From JAPPFW01 sp965231815 (GTDB taxonomy: Bacteria; Actinomycetota; Acidimicrobiia; Spongiisociales; Spongiisociaceae), in NCBI GenBank assembly GCA_965231815.1, contig OZ246890.1, positions 1,364,001 to 1,428,000 on the forward strand: a stretch of 64,000 nt of DNA, written 5' to 3'. Shown piece by piece: positions 51,649 to 60,606 of this stretch (positions within the stretch are counted from its first letter, which is position 1; each line of letters opens with the position of its first letter). The notes beneath the pieces were generated by a model. It searched no databases, was not told the origin of the DNA, and worked only from the letters and a program-made list of their open reading frames with translations. The position numbers were made by a program, and so were the translations under genes.

Positions 51649-52227
51649 TTGATGAGCAGTTACGAGAAGCCCGCCGAGCCCTTCGATCCCCGCCTTCATC
51701 GCCGGATGGAGGCCCGGGCCCGCCGGGAGTTCGAGATGGCCGAAGCAGAAGCCGTCTTGCTAGCTGCTCGACGTCGGCGGTTGGCGGACGTTGCCTGGGA
51801 GGCGATCCAGTCAGGGCATGGGATCCGGGTGAAGGTCGGAAGCCGGGAACTGGGGGGTGAACCGACCTATGCCCGGAACGATCTCCTGATCCTGGATACA
51901 GCCAACGGGCAGGTTGACGTGTTCCTACCCAACATCGACGCCTTGTCCGTCGTGCCCGGAGTGGCGACGGGGCGGTCTGTTCCGAAGGGAGTCGAGACAT
52001 TCCGCGTACGGCTCTCCATGCTCCAACTCAAGAGACGACGGGTGGAAATCGTCTGCCGAGGAGGGGAGACCCGTTTCGATGGCGCCATCAAGTACGTGGC
52101 GCGAGACCATCTGGCCCTCCAAACCTCCCACGGAGAGGTGATGGTCGCCCTCGAAGCGATCGCCTACCTGACCCTCCGTTCCGTGCCTACCACTAGGCCG
52201 AGAGACCGTCACGCCCATCAAGGCTAA
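51649..52227 (+). CDS. Conserved hypothetical protein (beta-rich C-terminus)
   Basis: 192 aa. Residues ~1-60 are helical and charged (RRMEARARREFEMAEAEAVLL). Residues ~70-180 contain paired strands with two LSm/OB-like units: HGIRVKVGSRELGG with DLLILDTANGQVDVFLPN, and RRVEIVCRGGETRFDG with YVARDHLALQTSHGEVMVAL. This repeated small beta-barrel pattern is my reading; I recognise no named family. TATACT lies ~35 bp upstream as a possible -10 box. It precedes the Tad pilus locus but is separated by 310 bp. Confidence 0.6.
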   Translation: MMSSYEKPAEPFDPRLHRRMEARARREFEMAEAEAVLLAARRRRLADVAWEAIQSGHGIRVKVGSRELGGEPTYARNDLLILDTANGQVDVFLPNIDALSVVPGVATGRSVPKGVETFRVRLSMLQLKRRRVEIVCRGGETRFDGAIKYVARDHLALQTSHGEVMVALEAIAYLTLRSVPTTRPRDRHAHQG

Positions 52228-52537
52228 GGAGAATCCTGGAGCCGGCGTTTCCCCCAGGGGTCACCCTTTCCGGGTTGCCGTGACCGTCCGGGCGGCATTT
52301 GCAGTGTCGAGGACCACCCTTCTTGCTACCGAGCACTAAAGAGCTTTCGAGAACTTTCTGGGGAACCCGGCCAACACTTCATCCAAGTGTCAACACTTGA
52401 ACCTACTAACAACGAATAGATATCTTTTAGCGTTACTTTGATATTTGTTAGAGAGTTCAGTCGTGATATAGAGTTATATAATACGATCAACAGTAGATGG
52501 ACCACCGTAAAGTACGGTATGAGATGGAAGGATCCGA
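52228..52537 (+). promoter_or_regulatory. AT-rich promoter region of the Tad pilus operon
   Basis: The 310-bp gap turns sharply AT-rich at ~52390-52500. TATAAT at 52477-52482 is a consensus -10 box, with GTTCAGT ~15 bp before it as a weak -35. GGAAGGA at 52526 serves the cpaB ATG at 52538. No other gene is seen. Confidence 0.6.
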
Positions 52538-53257
52538 ATGGGGGCCACCCGGAGGACGGAGTTACAGCCTTCGTCATCGGCCGGTGTCAAAGTGTTCAGA
52601 AGGAGTCCATTCAGTCGGGTATCGGCCGGCCATGTGGTGATGATCATGGCGGGACTTCTTGCCTTGTTGCTGAACGTACTTCTCTTGCGCAGCAGGGGAG
52701 AAACGGTAGAGGTGCTGGTTGCTTCCCACGCCATCTCGGCGGGTAGCCGGCTTGTGGCTGATGATCTCTCGCCGGTGTCCGTCGAGTCCGGCGGTCCTTT
52801 CGTCAATCGAGTCCTTACCGAGGAATCCGCGGATCCGTTGCTGGGGTACGTAGTGGTGCGGGACATCGCGGCCGGAGCTCCGTTGATTTCCGACGACTTG
52901 CGGGCGCCCGCATTCGCCGAGAACGAAAGAGCCATGAGCATCCCGATCTCTTCGGATCATGCGGTCGGAGCCGGCCTGTACGTAGGTGATCGAGTGGACG
53001 TCATAGCTGTTGAGGAGGGGAGCAGCCGGTTCGTGGGGACCGCGATCGAGGTAATCGACGTCAGGTTTGGAGGTGGCAGAACGTCTGGAGACGATCTGGA
53101 GGTTGTTGTTGTGGTGAGCCCTACCGAGGCGTTGGCCATTGCCGGCGCCCTCGACGGGAGTGCGGTGCATCTGATCAGGTCGACCGGCCTCGACGCCATG
53201 AGTGATGAGTCACCAACTCAGGAATCTTCGTCGTCTAGTGGGGAGTCGAGGCCGTGA
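52538..53257 (+). CDS. cpaB: Flp pilus assembly protein CpaB/RcpC
   Basis: 239 aa. One N-terminal membrane helix (VVMIMAGLLALLLNVLLL) precedes an SAF domain (VEVLVASHAISAGSRLVADD and GYVVVRDIAAGAPLISDDL) and an RcpC-type beta-domain (VGAGLYVGDRVDVIAVEEG). It is a periplasmic or cell-envelope component of the Tad (type IVc) pilus. A Ser-rich tail (ESSSSSGESRP) follows. First gene of the operon; the stop overlaps the tadZ start (4 bp). Confidence 0.9.
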   Translation: MGATRRTELQPSSSAGVKVFRRSPFSRVSAGHVVMIMAGLLALLLNVLLLRSRGETVEVLVASHAISAGSRLVADDLSPVSVESGGPFVNRVLTEESADPLLGYVVVRDIAAGAPLISDDLRAPAFAENERAMSIPISSDHAVGAGLYVGDRVDVIAVEEGSSRFVGTAIEVIDVRFGGGRTSGDDLEVVVVVSPTEALAIAGALDGSAVHLIRSTGLDAMSDESPTQESSSSSGESRP

Positions 53258-54420
53258 TCGGACCTGAACCCGTAATCGCGATCGCAGGTTCACAGCGAGC
53301 TTGGGCGGCCGAGTTGCTGCGGTTCCTCAGCGACTTCGGTGGCGCCCGTCTCAAAGGGACGGTCCTGACCGCCCGCGAGGCGCTGGATCCCGGTTACGAA
53401 GTGCTCCTGATCGACGACATAGCCAGCTTCCTCAGTCCTCGTCTAGTGGAGAGGGTCAAGGAGAGTGGCAAGAGAGTGATCGGTTTCTACGATCCCGCTA
53501 CCGGTGAACAAGGCCGGGAAAGGCTGAGGATCGTGGGGGTAGATGCGATACTGCCCGTCGATCTCGGACCTGAAGAGATCCTCGAAGCCGTTTCAGCGGT
53601 GGCTATGGGCGACTCGTTCGAGCCGTTCGAGACCGCAGGCGGCGCTACCCGCCAAGCCACGCTTACCGGTCGTATCACCACGGTGGCAGGTGGGGATCTC
53701 GGGGGAGATTTCGCTATGGCGCTGGGGGGTACGTTTAGTTCAAAGGGTCGTAACACCCTCATCGTGGATGCCGATACGGTGACTCCGATGCTCGCGCAAC
53801 GTCTCTCGTTGCCGATCGTGCCGAATCTCCTAACCGCTCTCGATTCACATGTCGAGTTGCGGGGAAACGTACAGGACTCGCTCCTCGCAGGACCGTACGG
53901 TATGACGATCCTTACCGGGATACCAGAGGCCTCCGAGTGGGAGACCGTGGGGGTAGATGAGATGGAGGACCTGCTAGAGACCGCATCTCAATGGTTCGAC
54001 GAGCTCATAGTGAAGGTCTCAGCCCATATTGAGGAACTGTCCCGGTTGGGCGCGCGAGGTGGAAGATTCGACGTATCCCGAGCGATGGTGAGACTCGCCG
54101 CCGAAGCGGTGTACGTGGCAGAACCGACACCAACCGGGTTAGCGAGGGCCCTCGGGTGGATCTCCCAGGCGCGCAGGCTTACGAGCGCCCGCCTCCATGT
54201 GGTATTCGGGGGTTCTCCGGCGGGTTCATTCCAGCGGGGCGAACTCGGTGATGAACTGACAAGGAGCTACATCCCGTCTTCCATCACCTGGCTCCCGGGC
54301 GATCCGGGCCGAGAACGTTCGGTATGGAACGGCACCGCGATACCGAAAGGCCCGTTCCGGAAAACGGTCGATAGGTTCGGGAACGTGGCTCTCAACGGAT
54401 ATAACGAGACGGTCTCTTGA
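53254..54420 (+). CDS. tadZ: TadZ/CpaE-like pilus localisation protein with degenerate P-loop
   Basis: 388 aa, GTG start. Residues 1-~125 resemble the receiver-like domain of CpaE (EVLLIDDIASFLSPRLVERV). Residues ~145-320 follow the MinD/ParA fold, but the deviant Walker A reads AGGDLGGDFAMALG without the two Lys of KGGxGKT. NTLIVDADTVTPMLAQRLSL corresponds to the switch region. It should position the Tad machine at the cell pole or membrane; nucleotide binding is doubtful. The stop overlaps the tadA start (TTGA). Confidence 0.82.
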   Translation: MIGPEPVIAIAGSQRAWAAELLRFLSDFGGARLKGTVLTAREALDPGYEVLLIDDIASFLSPRLVERVKESGKRVIGFYDPATGEQGRERLRIVGVDAILPVDLGPEEILEAVSAVAMGDSFEPFETAGGATRQATLTGRITTVAGGDLGGDFAMALGGTFSSKGRNTLIVDADTVTPMLAQRLSLPIVPNLLTALDSHVELRGNVQDSLLAGPYGMTILTGIPEASEWETVGVDEMEDLLETASQWFDELIVKVSAHIEELSRLGARGGRFDVSRAMVRLAAEAVYVAEPTPTGLARALGWISQARRLTSARLHVVFGGSPAGSFQRGELGDELTRSYIPSSITWLPGDPGRERSVWNGTAIPKGPFRKTVDRFGNVALNGYNETVS

Positions 54421-55703
54421 GCACCGGACCCTATGATGTCCTTCGCCGCAGGGCCGCCGAGCGGGTCGGCGCACTCCAACTGGATCCCGGCCGAGACCGG
54501 GAAGGGATCAGGTTCGAGGTCGACCGCCTCGTATCCGCCTACCAGCGCCGTGCCCATGCCGGCGATGGTGTGAAGCCTTTTCGTGATCCGACGCAGGTTT
54601 CGAACCGGCTCATGGACTCACTGGTCGGGTACGGACCTCTGACCCCGATTCTTGATCGCCCTGATGTCGAGGAGGTATTCATAGAGGGTGATCGGATAAC
54701 CTTCATTGACCTCTCCGGCCGTCTCCAGGTACTGGACGTTCCTACCTCCGAGCAGGAGAACCGCCAGATCGTGGCGCGCATTCTGGCCAAGACGAACCGG
54801 CGTCTGGATACTTCCAACCCTATAGAGCAAGCCAGGGTACTGGGTGGACGGGCTCGGTTAACCGCAGTGATTCCTCCCGTAGCCGATCGTCTTTCGGCAA
54901 CCATCCGCAAGTACACGGTCAAGAACCATGACCTGGAGTTTCTGGTTGACAAGGATGTTGTCTCGAAGCCGGTATCGGTTTTCCTCGGGGCAGCCGCCGG
55001 AGCCACCACGACGATCCTCTTCAGCGGACCGCCCGGCGCCGGTAAGACGACGCTATTGAGCGCCTTCCTTCGGGCGGTTCCGGTTGATCGCTGCGTGAGG
55101 ATCTGTGAGGAGGTTCGCGAGATCGACGTTCCTCTCATCCATGGAAGTTTCTACGAGGCAAGTCCACCGACTCTGGACGGCAAGCGACGCTACACGCTGA
55201 GGGATCTGGTGAAGGTTGTTCTGGCACAACGGCCGGATCTGATCTGTGTAGGGGAGGTACGCGGGGCGGAGGCATTCGAACTCATTCGCGCAGTGAACGC
55301 AGGGTGTAGCTTTGCCTGCACGATTCATGCCAACTCGGCGCGGTCGGCGGTCGGCGCCCTGGTTAACGCGGCTCTTATGGCGGGCGAGAACGTCACCGAG
55401 CGGGTTGTTAACCGGGTCTTTCGATCCGCCATAGACTTCGTAGTGCACCTTCAGCGTGATCAGCCGGATGATCGAGACGGGATGATTCGTCGCCAGGTGA
55501 TGGAGGTCGCGGCGGTTGGGGGAGTCGATCAAGAGGGAGAATCCGAGGCGGCGAGCTTGTTTCTCCGCGATGATCCTGGCGGCCCTTTACGGTGGACGGG
55601 TGGGTTACCTTCCCACGGGGCGGCCTTGAGAATCCAGAGGTCTCTCCCAGAAGGCGTTACCTTGGAGTCTGTCTTCTCCGGCGACTGGCGCCCGCAGCCA
55701 TGA
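54417..55703 (+). CDS. tadA: Tad pilus secretion ATPase TadA/CpaF
   Basis: 428 aa, TTG start overlapping the tadZ stop. The N-terminal domain (YGPLTPILDRPDVEEVFIEG) is followed by the secretion-ATPase core: Walker A FSGPPGAGKTTLLSAF (~residue 200), the Asp box EEVREIDVP, Walker B DLICVGEVRGAEAFELI and the His box ACTIHANSARSA. The C-terminus extends beyond the CpaF core (~50 residues). It powers pilin assembly at the cytoplasmic face. The stop overlaps the tadB start. Confidence 0.95.
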   Translation: MSTGPYDVLRRRAAERVGALQLDPGRDREGIRFEVDRLVSAYQRRAHAGDGVKPFRDPTQVSNRLMDSLVGYGPLTPILDRPDVEEVFIEGDRITFIDLSGRLQVLDVPTSEQENRQIVARILAKTNRRLDTSNPIEQARVLGGRARLTAVIPPVADRLSATIRKYTVKNHDLEFLVDKDVVSKPVSVFLGAAAGATTTILFSGPPGAGKTTLLSAFLRAVPVDRCVRICEEVREIDVPLIHGSFYEASPPTLDGKRRYTLRDLVKVVLAQRPDLICVGEVRGAEAFELIRAVNAGCSFACTIHANSARSAVGALVNAALMAGENVTERVVNRVFRSAIDFVVHLQRDQPDDRDGMIRRQVMEVAAVGGVDQEGESEAASLFLRDDPGGPLRWTGGLPSHGAALRIQRSLPEGVTLESVFSGDWRPQP

Positions 55704-56599
55704 CATTGCTGGTATCGTTCTGCACCGCCGTCGCCGTCTATTTCGGGGTCGGCCTGTTGAGTGGCTGGTTACCTAGTTTCCGGCTTGGTAATGCGTCCAA
55801 GCGCTACTCCCATCGCTATCAAGTTTGGCTGGTCCAGTCCGGCGCCAACCTCAACGTGGGGCAGTTCGTGCTGGGATCGACCGCGTTGGGCGGGCTTGCC
55901 TTCGTGCTGACCGCCATGGCTACCCGAGCCTGGTGGCTGGGAATTGCCCCGGCTATCGCTTCGACGACCCTTCCGACCGCTGTCCTGAGCAAGAAGAGGG
56001 CCAAACGGCTTCAACAACTCCACCAAGCCTGGCCCGACGCCCTCCGAGAGGTGCTGGCTTCCATTAGCGCCGGGTCAACTCTGGTTGTGGCGCTGGGTGA
56101 TCTCGCCGATGGCGCCCCGGCGCCTCTGCGACCTGCGTTCGGGCGGTTTCGACTGCTATCGCGCATGATGGGTGTTCTTCCAGCCTTGGAGATGATCAGA
56201 GAGGAACTGGCGGATGCAACTTCGGATCGGGTAATCGAAGTTCTAAGCCTCGCGTACGAACACGGAGGAGGGCTGGTGACCCGGGTACTGCGGGATCTGG
56301 TGGACGAGATGACGGAAGACCTGCGGCTCGATGCGGAAGTTCGATCCGATAGTACGGAGCAACGCATCGAGAGTCGGGTCGTCATCATCATTCCCTGGGC
56401 GCTGCTGCTATTCCTCACCGTGAGCTCCGCGGAGTACCGGGCCTACTACCAGTCATCCAGCGGCCTGATTGTTGTAGTCGGGGCGGTGGTGTGGTCCCTT
56501 ATGGGGGTGGCCTTGATGAGGTACATAGGCCGGTCGGTGACCGAGCAACGCGTGTTATTGCGGCCCGGCCGGGGTTTCGACGGTGGGCAGACCGGATGA
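55700..56599 (+). CDS. tadB: Tad pilus inner-membrane protein TadB
   Basis: 299 aa from ATG 55700, whose overlap with the tadA stop (ATGA) picks it over the longer frame. It has a first helix (LLVSFCTAVAVYFGVGLL), paired central helices and the T2SSF domain (AWPDALREVLASISAGSTLVVAL, then EHGGGLVTRVLRDLVDEM), ending in two C-terminal spans. With TadC it forms the membrane platform of the pilus. The start of tadC follows 5 bp after the stop. Confidence 0.88.
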   Translation: MTLLVSFCTAVAVYFGVGLLSGWLPSFRLGNASKRYSHRYQVWLVQSGANLNVGQFVLGSTALGGLAFVLTAMATRAWWLGIAPAIASTTLPTAVLSKKRAKRLQQLHQAWPDALREVLASISAGSTLVVALGDLADGAPAPLRPAFGRFRLLSRMMGVLPALEMIREELADATSDRVIEVLSLAYEHGGGLVTRVLRDLVDEMTEDLRLDAEVRSDSTEQRIESRVVIIIPWALLLFLTVSSAEYRAYYQSSSGLIVVVGAVVWSLMGVALMRYIGRSVTEQRVLLRPGRGFDGGQTG

Positions 56600-56603
56600 A
56601 TAG

Positions 56604-57560
56604 ATGAATACAGGTCTCGTACTAGCGGCGTTGGCGTCATCCGTGACGTTTGCGATGGTCGGTGTGGGGAGTCTCATCCGGCCGCTGCGGCGTCTTGGTC
56701 CACGCATCCGACCGTACACGTCGACTTCCCGGACTGGATTAGGTCTTTCTCCTGATGTTTTAGGTCAAGCCAAGGCCGGTTTCCCGACGGATAAGAGCGC
56801 GTTGCGACGGTTCATCACCCCTCTTGTCACCCCCTTTCTTGATCGAATAAGCCGACTCTTCGTGGTGATCGAGGAGGAGAGGCTTGCCTTGGTGCTCCGG
56901 CAGTCGGGACTGTATCCCGATCTGGAGGAGAGTGAGCGCCCGCGGGCTTATCGAATGGGGGTCTTGGCGCGCGTCGTGCTTTTTGCAGCTGGTCTGGGTG
57001 CGGTGTCGTTGTCGGCAGGAAGCTCCGGGGCGAGGGTGTTGGGCTACGGGTTAGCCGGAGGGATACTCGGTGTCGTTCTCGGACGTTCCCGGTTGGAGGA
57101 GGGTGTTCGCAGACGGCGAGCCTCTATCCGATCCGAGCTGTACACGATCAACCAGTTGATTGCGATGTACACGAGGGTGGGCGGCGGGGTGATCGAGGCT
57201 ATCCGCCATGTGGTGATGAGGGCACGAGGGGTGATGGTGGAAGAACTGGCTGAGGTCCTCGTGCTGCACGAACGCGGTTGGTCCCTCAAGGGAGCGTTGC
57301 AGAGAGCCGAGAGGCTGACTCCGGAGCCGGAGGCTGCTCGCACCTACCGCCTGATGTCGACATCGCAGGAGCGGGGCACCGACCTTGCCGAAGCCTTGCT
57401 CGACTTGTCCAGAGACCTGCGGGCCGGACGTCGTAGCGATCTACGCCGTAGAGCGGCCAGACGCCGGATCCTGATGGTGATTCCGATTGTCGTCATTCTG
57501 GCGCCGGTGACCATGCTGTTCATGGCCGCGCCGATACCTTTCATCGTATTCGGTGGTTAG
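56604..57560 (+). CDS. tadC: Tad pilus inner-membrane protein TadC
   Basis: 318 aa. It has an N-terminal helix (LVLAALASSVTFAMVGVGSL), the T2SSF domain (YTRVGGGVIEAIRHVVMRARG, then TSQERGTDLAEALLDLSRDL) and C-terminal spans (ILMVIPIVVILAPVTMLFMA). It pairs with TadB. The last gene before the small pilin, 80 bp away. Complete. Confidence 0.87.
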   Translation: MNTGLVLAALASSVTFAMVGVGSLIRPLRRLGPRIRPYTSTSRTGLGLSPDVLGQAKAGFPTDKSALRRFITPLVTPFLDRISRLFVVIEEERLALVLRQSGLYPDLEESERPRAYRMGVLARVVLFAAGLGAVSLSAGSSGARVLGYGLAGGILGVVLGRSRLEEGVRRRRASIRSELYTINQLIAMYTRVGGGVIEAIRHVVMRARGVMVEELAEVLVLHERGWSLKGALQRAERLTPEPEAARTYRLMSTSQERGTDLAEALLDLSRDLRAGRRSDLRRRAARRRILMVIPIVVILAPVTMLFMAAPIPFIVFGG

Positions 57561-57639
57561 CGATGGAGAGTCTTGTGTGGGGTCCGCGCACCGGTCCAGC
57601 CGCTCGCAATCTTGAACTTCCGCAGAAAGGAGGCAAAAG

Positions 57640-57843
57640 GTGAAAGTGAGACTAAACATGAAGGTCTCGGCCCTCATGCGTGATGGGTGGGAGCGGTTTT
57701 CCGGTGAGGCAGGCGCCGCGGAGACATCCACGATCCTGGCCTGGATCGTCGTTGGGGTGCTGGTGGTCTTTGCTCTCCAGCGAGGTCTCGAAGAAGCGGG
57801 AAACCAGGTCATCGATTGGGTCAAGGATCAGTTCGCGCAATGA
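57640..57843 (+). CDS. Flp-like pilin candidate
   Basis: 67 aa, GTG start with the strong site GAAAGGAGG 7 bp upstream, which signals high expression. A short charged N-terminus ends in SGEAGAAETSTILAW, followed by a membrane helix (IVVGVLVVFALQRGLEE). This is the layout of Flp/TadE-type pilins, with Gly/Ala-Glu next to the helix as a possible prepilin-peptidase site. No prepilin peptidase (TadV) is seen in the window. Confidence 0.7.
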   Translation: MKVRLNMKVSALMRDGWERFSGEAGAAETSTILAWIVVGVLVVFALQRGLEEAGNQVIDWVKDQFAQ

Positions 57844-57912
57844 ACGAGCGAACGAAGATCGGGATCGCCGGCTTGTCTGTATGCGGCAGAACATGCCAAC
57901 CGAGGTGACGAT

Positions 57913-58113
57913 TTGAGAGACTTCACACACTATCCCCCGGTCTTGGACCTTCCCGGAGTAGCTGACTTGCTTGACCTCTCTATAGAACAGGCGCGTCGAT
58001 TGAGTGGGGAAGGCTGGATAGATGCGGTCCATGTCGACGGTCGAACATTGTTCCACCGGGATCGGGTTATCGAATGGCTTCGTTCCCAGCGGGTGAACCC
58101 TCCTGGGCGCTAG
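57913..58113 (+). CDS. Small helix-turn-helix (excisionase/MerR-like) protein
   Basis: 66 aa, TTG start after GAGGTGAC. It contains an HTH_17-type winged helix: LDLPGVADLLDLSIEQARRL, then EGWIDAVHVDGRTLFHRDRVIEWL. Such single-domain proteins act as excisionases or small regulators. It sits between the pilus operon and ruvC and might control one of them, but no site is visible. A 175-bp gap follows. Confidence 0.65.
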   Translation: MRDFTHYPPVLDLPGVADLLDLSIEQARRLSGEGWIDAVHVDGRTLFHRDRVIEWLRSQRVNPPGR

Positions 58114-58288
58114 TTGCCGGTTGCCAGGTATTTCGTTGGATACCGTTAGCGCAACGCAGCCGCTTCCGGTGATCCCTTGCGAATACTCGTATGGAACTGG
58201 TCATCGTCGGAAACAAAGCTGTGGATTCGGTCCGGCTAGGAGGTAACATAAAACATATGTTCGTTCAACGCGGCGGTAGGAACTGGAT

Positions 58289-58801
58289 TTGTTGGTCCTG
58301 GGTATAGATCCCGGCTTGACCATCACCGGCTTCGGGGCAATCAACCGGACCGGCAACAGGGTCGAAGTCTTGGCGGCGGGCGTGATCCGTACCGACCGGA
58401 GTCGGTCGCCTTCCGAACGCCTGGTTGACCTCTATTCGGATGTGGTAGACCTGATCAAGGAAGTGCATCCGGAGGTATTGGCGATTGAGCGGGTGTTCGT
58501 AAACCGCAACCGGATGACCGCCACCCGGGTCGGCCAAGCGTCGGGGGTTGTGATGCTGGCCGCAGCGCTGGCCGGATTGGAAGTGTTCGAGTACTCGCCC
58601 ACAGCCGTGAAGTCGATCGTGACGGCGGATGGTTCGGCTTCCAAGGTGCAGGTTCAACAGATGGTGAGCCGTCGGTTGGGGTTGAGGGCGTTACCTTCGC
58701 CGCCTGATGTGGCCGATGCACTGGCAATCGCCCTATGTCACATGCAAAGCATGGGAACCCGGGTAGGGCGGCTAACTGCGGCTCTCGGAGGGAGAGAATG
58801 A
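58289..58801 (+). CDS. ruvC: Holliday junction endonuclease RuvC
   Basis: 170 aa, TTG start. The RNase-H-like catalytic residues are seen in LGIDPGLTITGFG (Asp), LAIERVFVNRN (Glu) and the C-terminal PPDVADALAIALCH (two Asp). It resolves Holliday junctions as a dimer with RuvAB. The stop overlaps the ruvA ATG. The three genes form the standard actinobacterial ruvCAB operon. Confidence 0.96.
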   Translation: MLVLGIDPGLTITGFGAINRTGNRVEVLAAGVIRTDRSRSPSERLVDLYSDVVDLIKEVHPEVLAIERVFVNRNRMTATRVGQASGVVMLAAALAGLEVFEYSPTAVKSIVTADGSASKVQVQQMVSRRLGLRALPSPPDVADALAIALCHMQSMGTRVGRLTAALGGRE

Positions 58802-59367
58802 TCGGTCGCCTGCGCGGTTTGCTGGTTGCCCGGACCGAATCCGGGTTGGTTATCGAAGTCGGGGGAGTGGGCTACGAGGTAAACGTCACTTCGAAAACCC
58901 AGACCGCGCTTCCCCAACTCGGTGAAGAGGTCGTGCTGCATACCCACCTGGTAGTGCGTGAGGACCTGATGGCCCTGTACGGTTTCGAGACGGTTCAGAG
59001 TCGCGATATGTTCCGGGTGCTGCTCGGTTCGAGCGGGGTAGGTCCCGCCTTGGCGATGTCGATCCTGGCCACCTTAAGACCTGATGAGGTTCGTATGGCG
59101 GTGGCAACCGAGGATGTAGCGGCCCTGGTCTCGGTGCACGGTATCGGTAAGCGGACCGCGGAGAAGCTGATCCTCGAACTGCGTCCCAAGCTGGGAACAC
59201 TCAGCACCCGCTCCGCCGCATCCGGCAACCTGTCACGGGCCAGGGAGGCTCTCGAGTCATTGGGATACGCATCGGTCGAGATAAGAGAGGCGCTGGGGGA
59301 GGTTCCCCTGGATGGTTCGGTGGAGGACCTGGTCCGGGCCGCTCTGAGGGTTCTCGCTCGTAAGTGA
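58798..59367 (+). CDS. ruvA: Holliday junction helicase subunit RuvA
   Basis: 189 aa from ATG 58798, chosen for the ATGA overlap with ruvC and the canonical MIGRLRG start. The OB-fold (VIEVGGVGYEVNV) is followed by helix-hairpin-helix motifs (LLGSSGVGPALAMSIL and VHGIGKRTAEKLILELR) and domain III (ALESLGYASVEIREAL), which contacts RuvB. It binds the four-way junction. Complete. Confidence 0.97.
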   Translation: MIGRLRGLLVARTESGLVIEVGGVGYEVNVTSKTQTALPQLGEEVVLHTHLVVREDLMALYGFETVQSRDMFRVLLGSSGVGPALAMSILATLRPDEVRMAVATEDVAALVSVHGIGKRTAEKLILELRPKLGTLSTRSAASGNLSRAREALESLGYASVEIREALGEVPLDGSVEDLVRAALRVLARK

Positions 59368-59379
59368 GGGTGATGTTTG

Positions 59380-60405
59380 ATGCGTGAGGATGGCCTGATG
59401 GCGGTCCAGTCGGTGGATGATGACCAGATGAGCGAGACGATGTTGCGTCCCCGTTCGCTGGACGAGTTCGTGGGTCAGCCGAAGATCAAGGAGCGGTTGT
59501 CCATCTCCATCGAGGCTTCGGAAATGATGGGACGGCCCCTGGATCATTTGCTGCTGTCGGGCCCGCCCGGTCTGGGCAAGACAACCCTGGCGAGGATCAT
59601 CGCAGCAGAGACGGGGACGCAATTGCGGTCTACTTCGGGCCCGGCGGTGGAGCGGCCCGGTGACCTGGCTGCCATCCTCTCGGGCCTGGAGTACGGGGAT
59701 GTCCTATTCATCGATGAGATCCATCGGTTGCCGAGGGTGGTGGAGGAGGTGCTCTACTCGGCGATGGAGGACTTCGCGCTCGATATCATGGTCGGGAAGG
59801 GTCCTACCGCCCAGTCGTTGCGTCTCGGCCTGCCCCGCTTCACTCTGGTGGGCGCCACCACGAGGATCGGAACGGTGACCGCCCCGTTGCGGGATCGTTT
59901 CGGGATGGTGGACCGTCTGGACTATTACGGACCGGACGATCTGGAGCGGATCGTGGTGCGTTCGGCATCGATCATCGGAATCCCCACAACCGTGTCCGGA
60001 GCTCGTCACATAGCAGTCCGCAGCCGTGGGACTCCCCGCATCGCCAACCGCTTGCTGACCAGGGTGAGCGAGTATGCCATCGCTCGGGCGGATGGCCGGG
60101 TTGACTCGACCACCGCCCGGGCGGGTTTGAAGGTGTGGGAGGTGGACGATATAGGTTTGGACAAGGTGGATCGGTTCATTCTGGACGCCATCGTCGTCAA
60201 GTTCGGTGGTGGCCCGGTGGGTCTCACCACGCTGGCTATCGCAGTGGGCGAGGAACCCGAGACCATCGAGGCGGCTTACGAGCCGTTTCTGGTGCAACAA
60301 GGTCTGGTTTCTCGCACTCCGAGGGGTCGGGTAGCTACCTCCCGTACCTACCAGCATCTGGGGATCGCGGAGCCGGGGTCCCCGCAGGGCTCGTTGCTCG
60401 ACTAG
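59380..60405 (+). CDS. ruvB: Holliday junction branch-migration ATPase RuvB
   Basis: 341 aa from ATG 59380. Walker A is SGPPGLGKTTLARI, Walker B is LFIDEIHRLPR, sensor 1 is LVGATTR, the Arg finger region is PLRDRFG and the C-terminal winged helix is complete (GLVSRTPRGRVATSRTYQHL). It forms hexameric rings that drive branch migration with RuvA. The TAG stop (60403-60405) is the first three bases of MITE copy 6, so the element was inserted exactly at the gene end. Confidence 0.97.
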   Translation: MREDGLMAVQSVDDDQMSETMLRPRSLDEFVGQPKIKERLSISIEASEMMGRPLDHLLLSGPPGLGKTTLARIIAAETGTQLRSTSGPAVERPGDLAAILSGLEYGDVLFIDEIHRLPRVVEEVLYSAMEDFALDIMVGKGPTAQSLRLGLPRFTLVGATTRIGTVTAPLRDRFGMVDRLDYYGPDDLERIVVRSASIIGIPTTVSGARHIAVRSRGTPRIANRLLTRVSEYAIARADGRVDSTTARAGLKVWEVDDIGLDKVDRFILDAIVVKFGGGPVGLTTLAIAVGEEPETIEAAYEPFLVQQGLVSRTPRGRVATSRTYQHLGIAEPGSPQGSLLD

Positions 60406-60517
60406 GAGGGTCCTGAAAAACGAGTCTTTCGGGGTCGGTGATTGGTAAAGCGCCTGGTCAGAGAGTTGTGGGTTAGCGGGTGAACCCCTTTGTACGGGGT
60501 TTCTCAGCACCCTCCTA
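60403..60517. mobile_element. MITE copy 6, starting at the ruvB stop codon
   Basis: 115 bp, TAGGAGGGTCCTGAAAAACG to TCAGCACCCTCCTA. It is close to identical to copy 5 and in the same orientation. Confidence 0.92.
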
Positions 60518-60606
60518 GGACGGCGCCGTTCGACGGGTCCTTTCGGTTCCCGCCTCCTTCGTGAAAAGCCAATAGACTCCTCCCGTTCCGGGAAGGAGGG
60601 TCCAGG

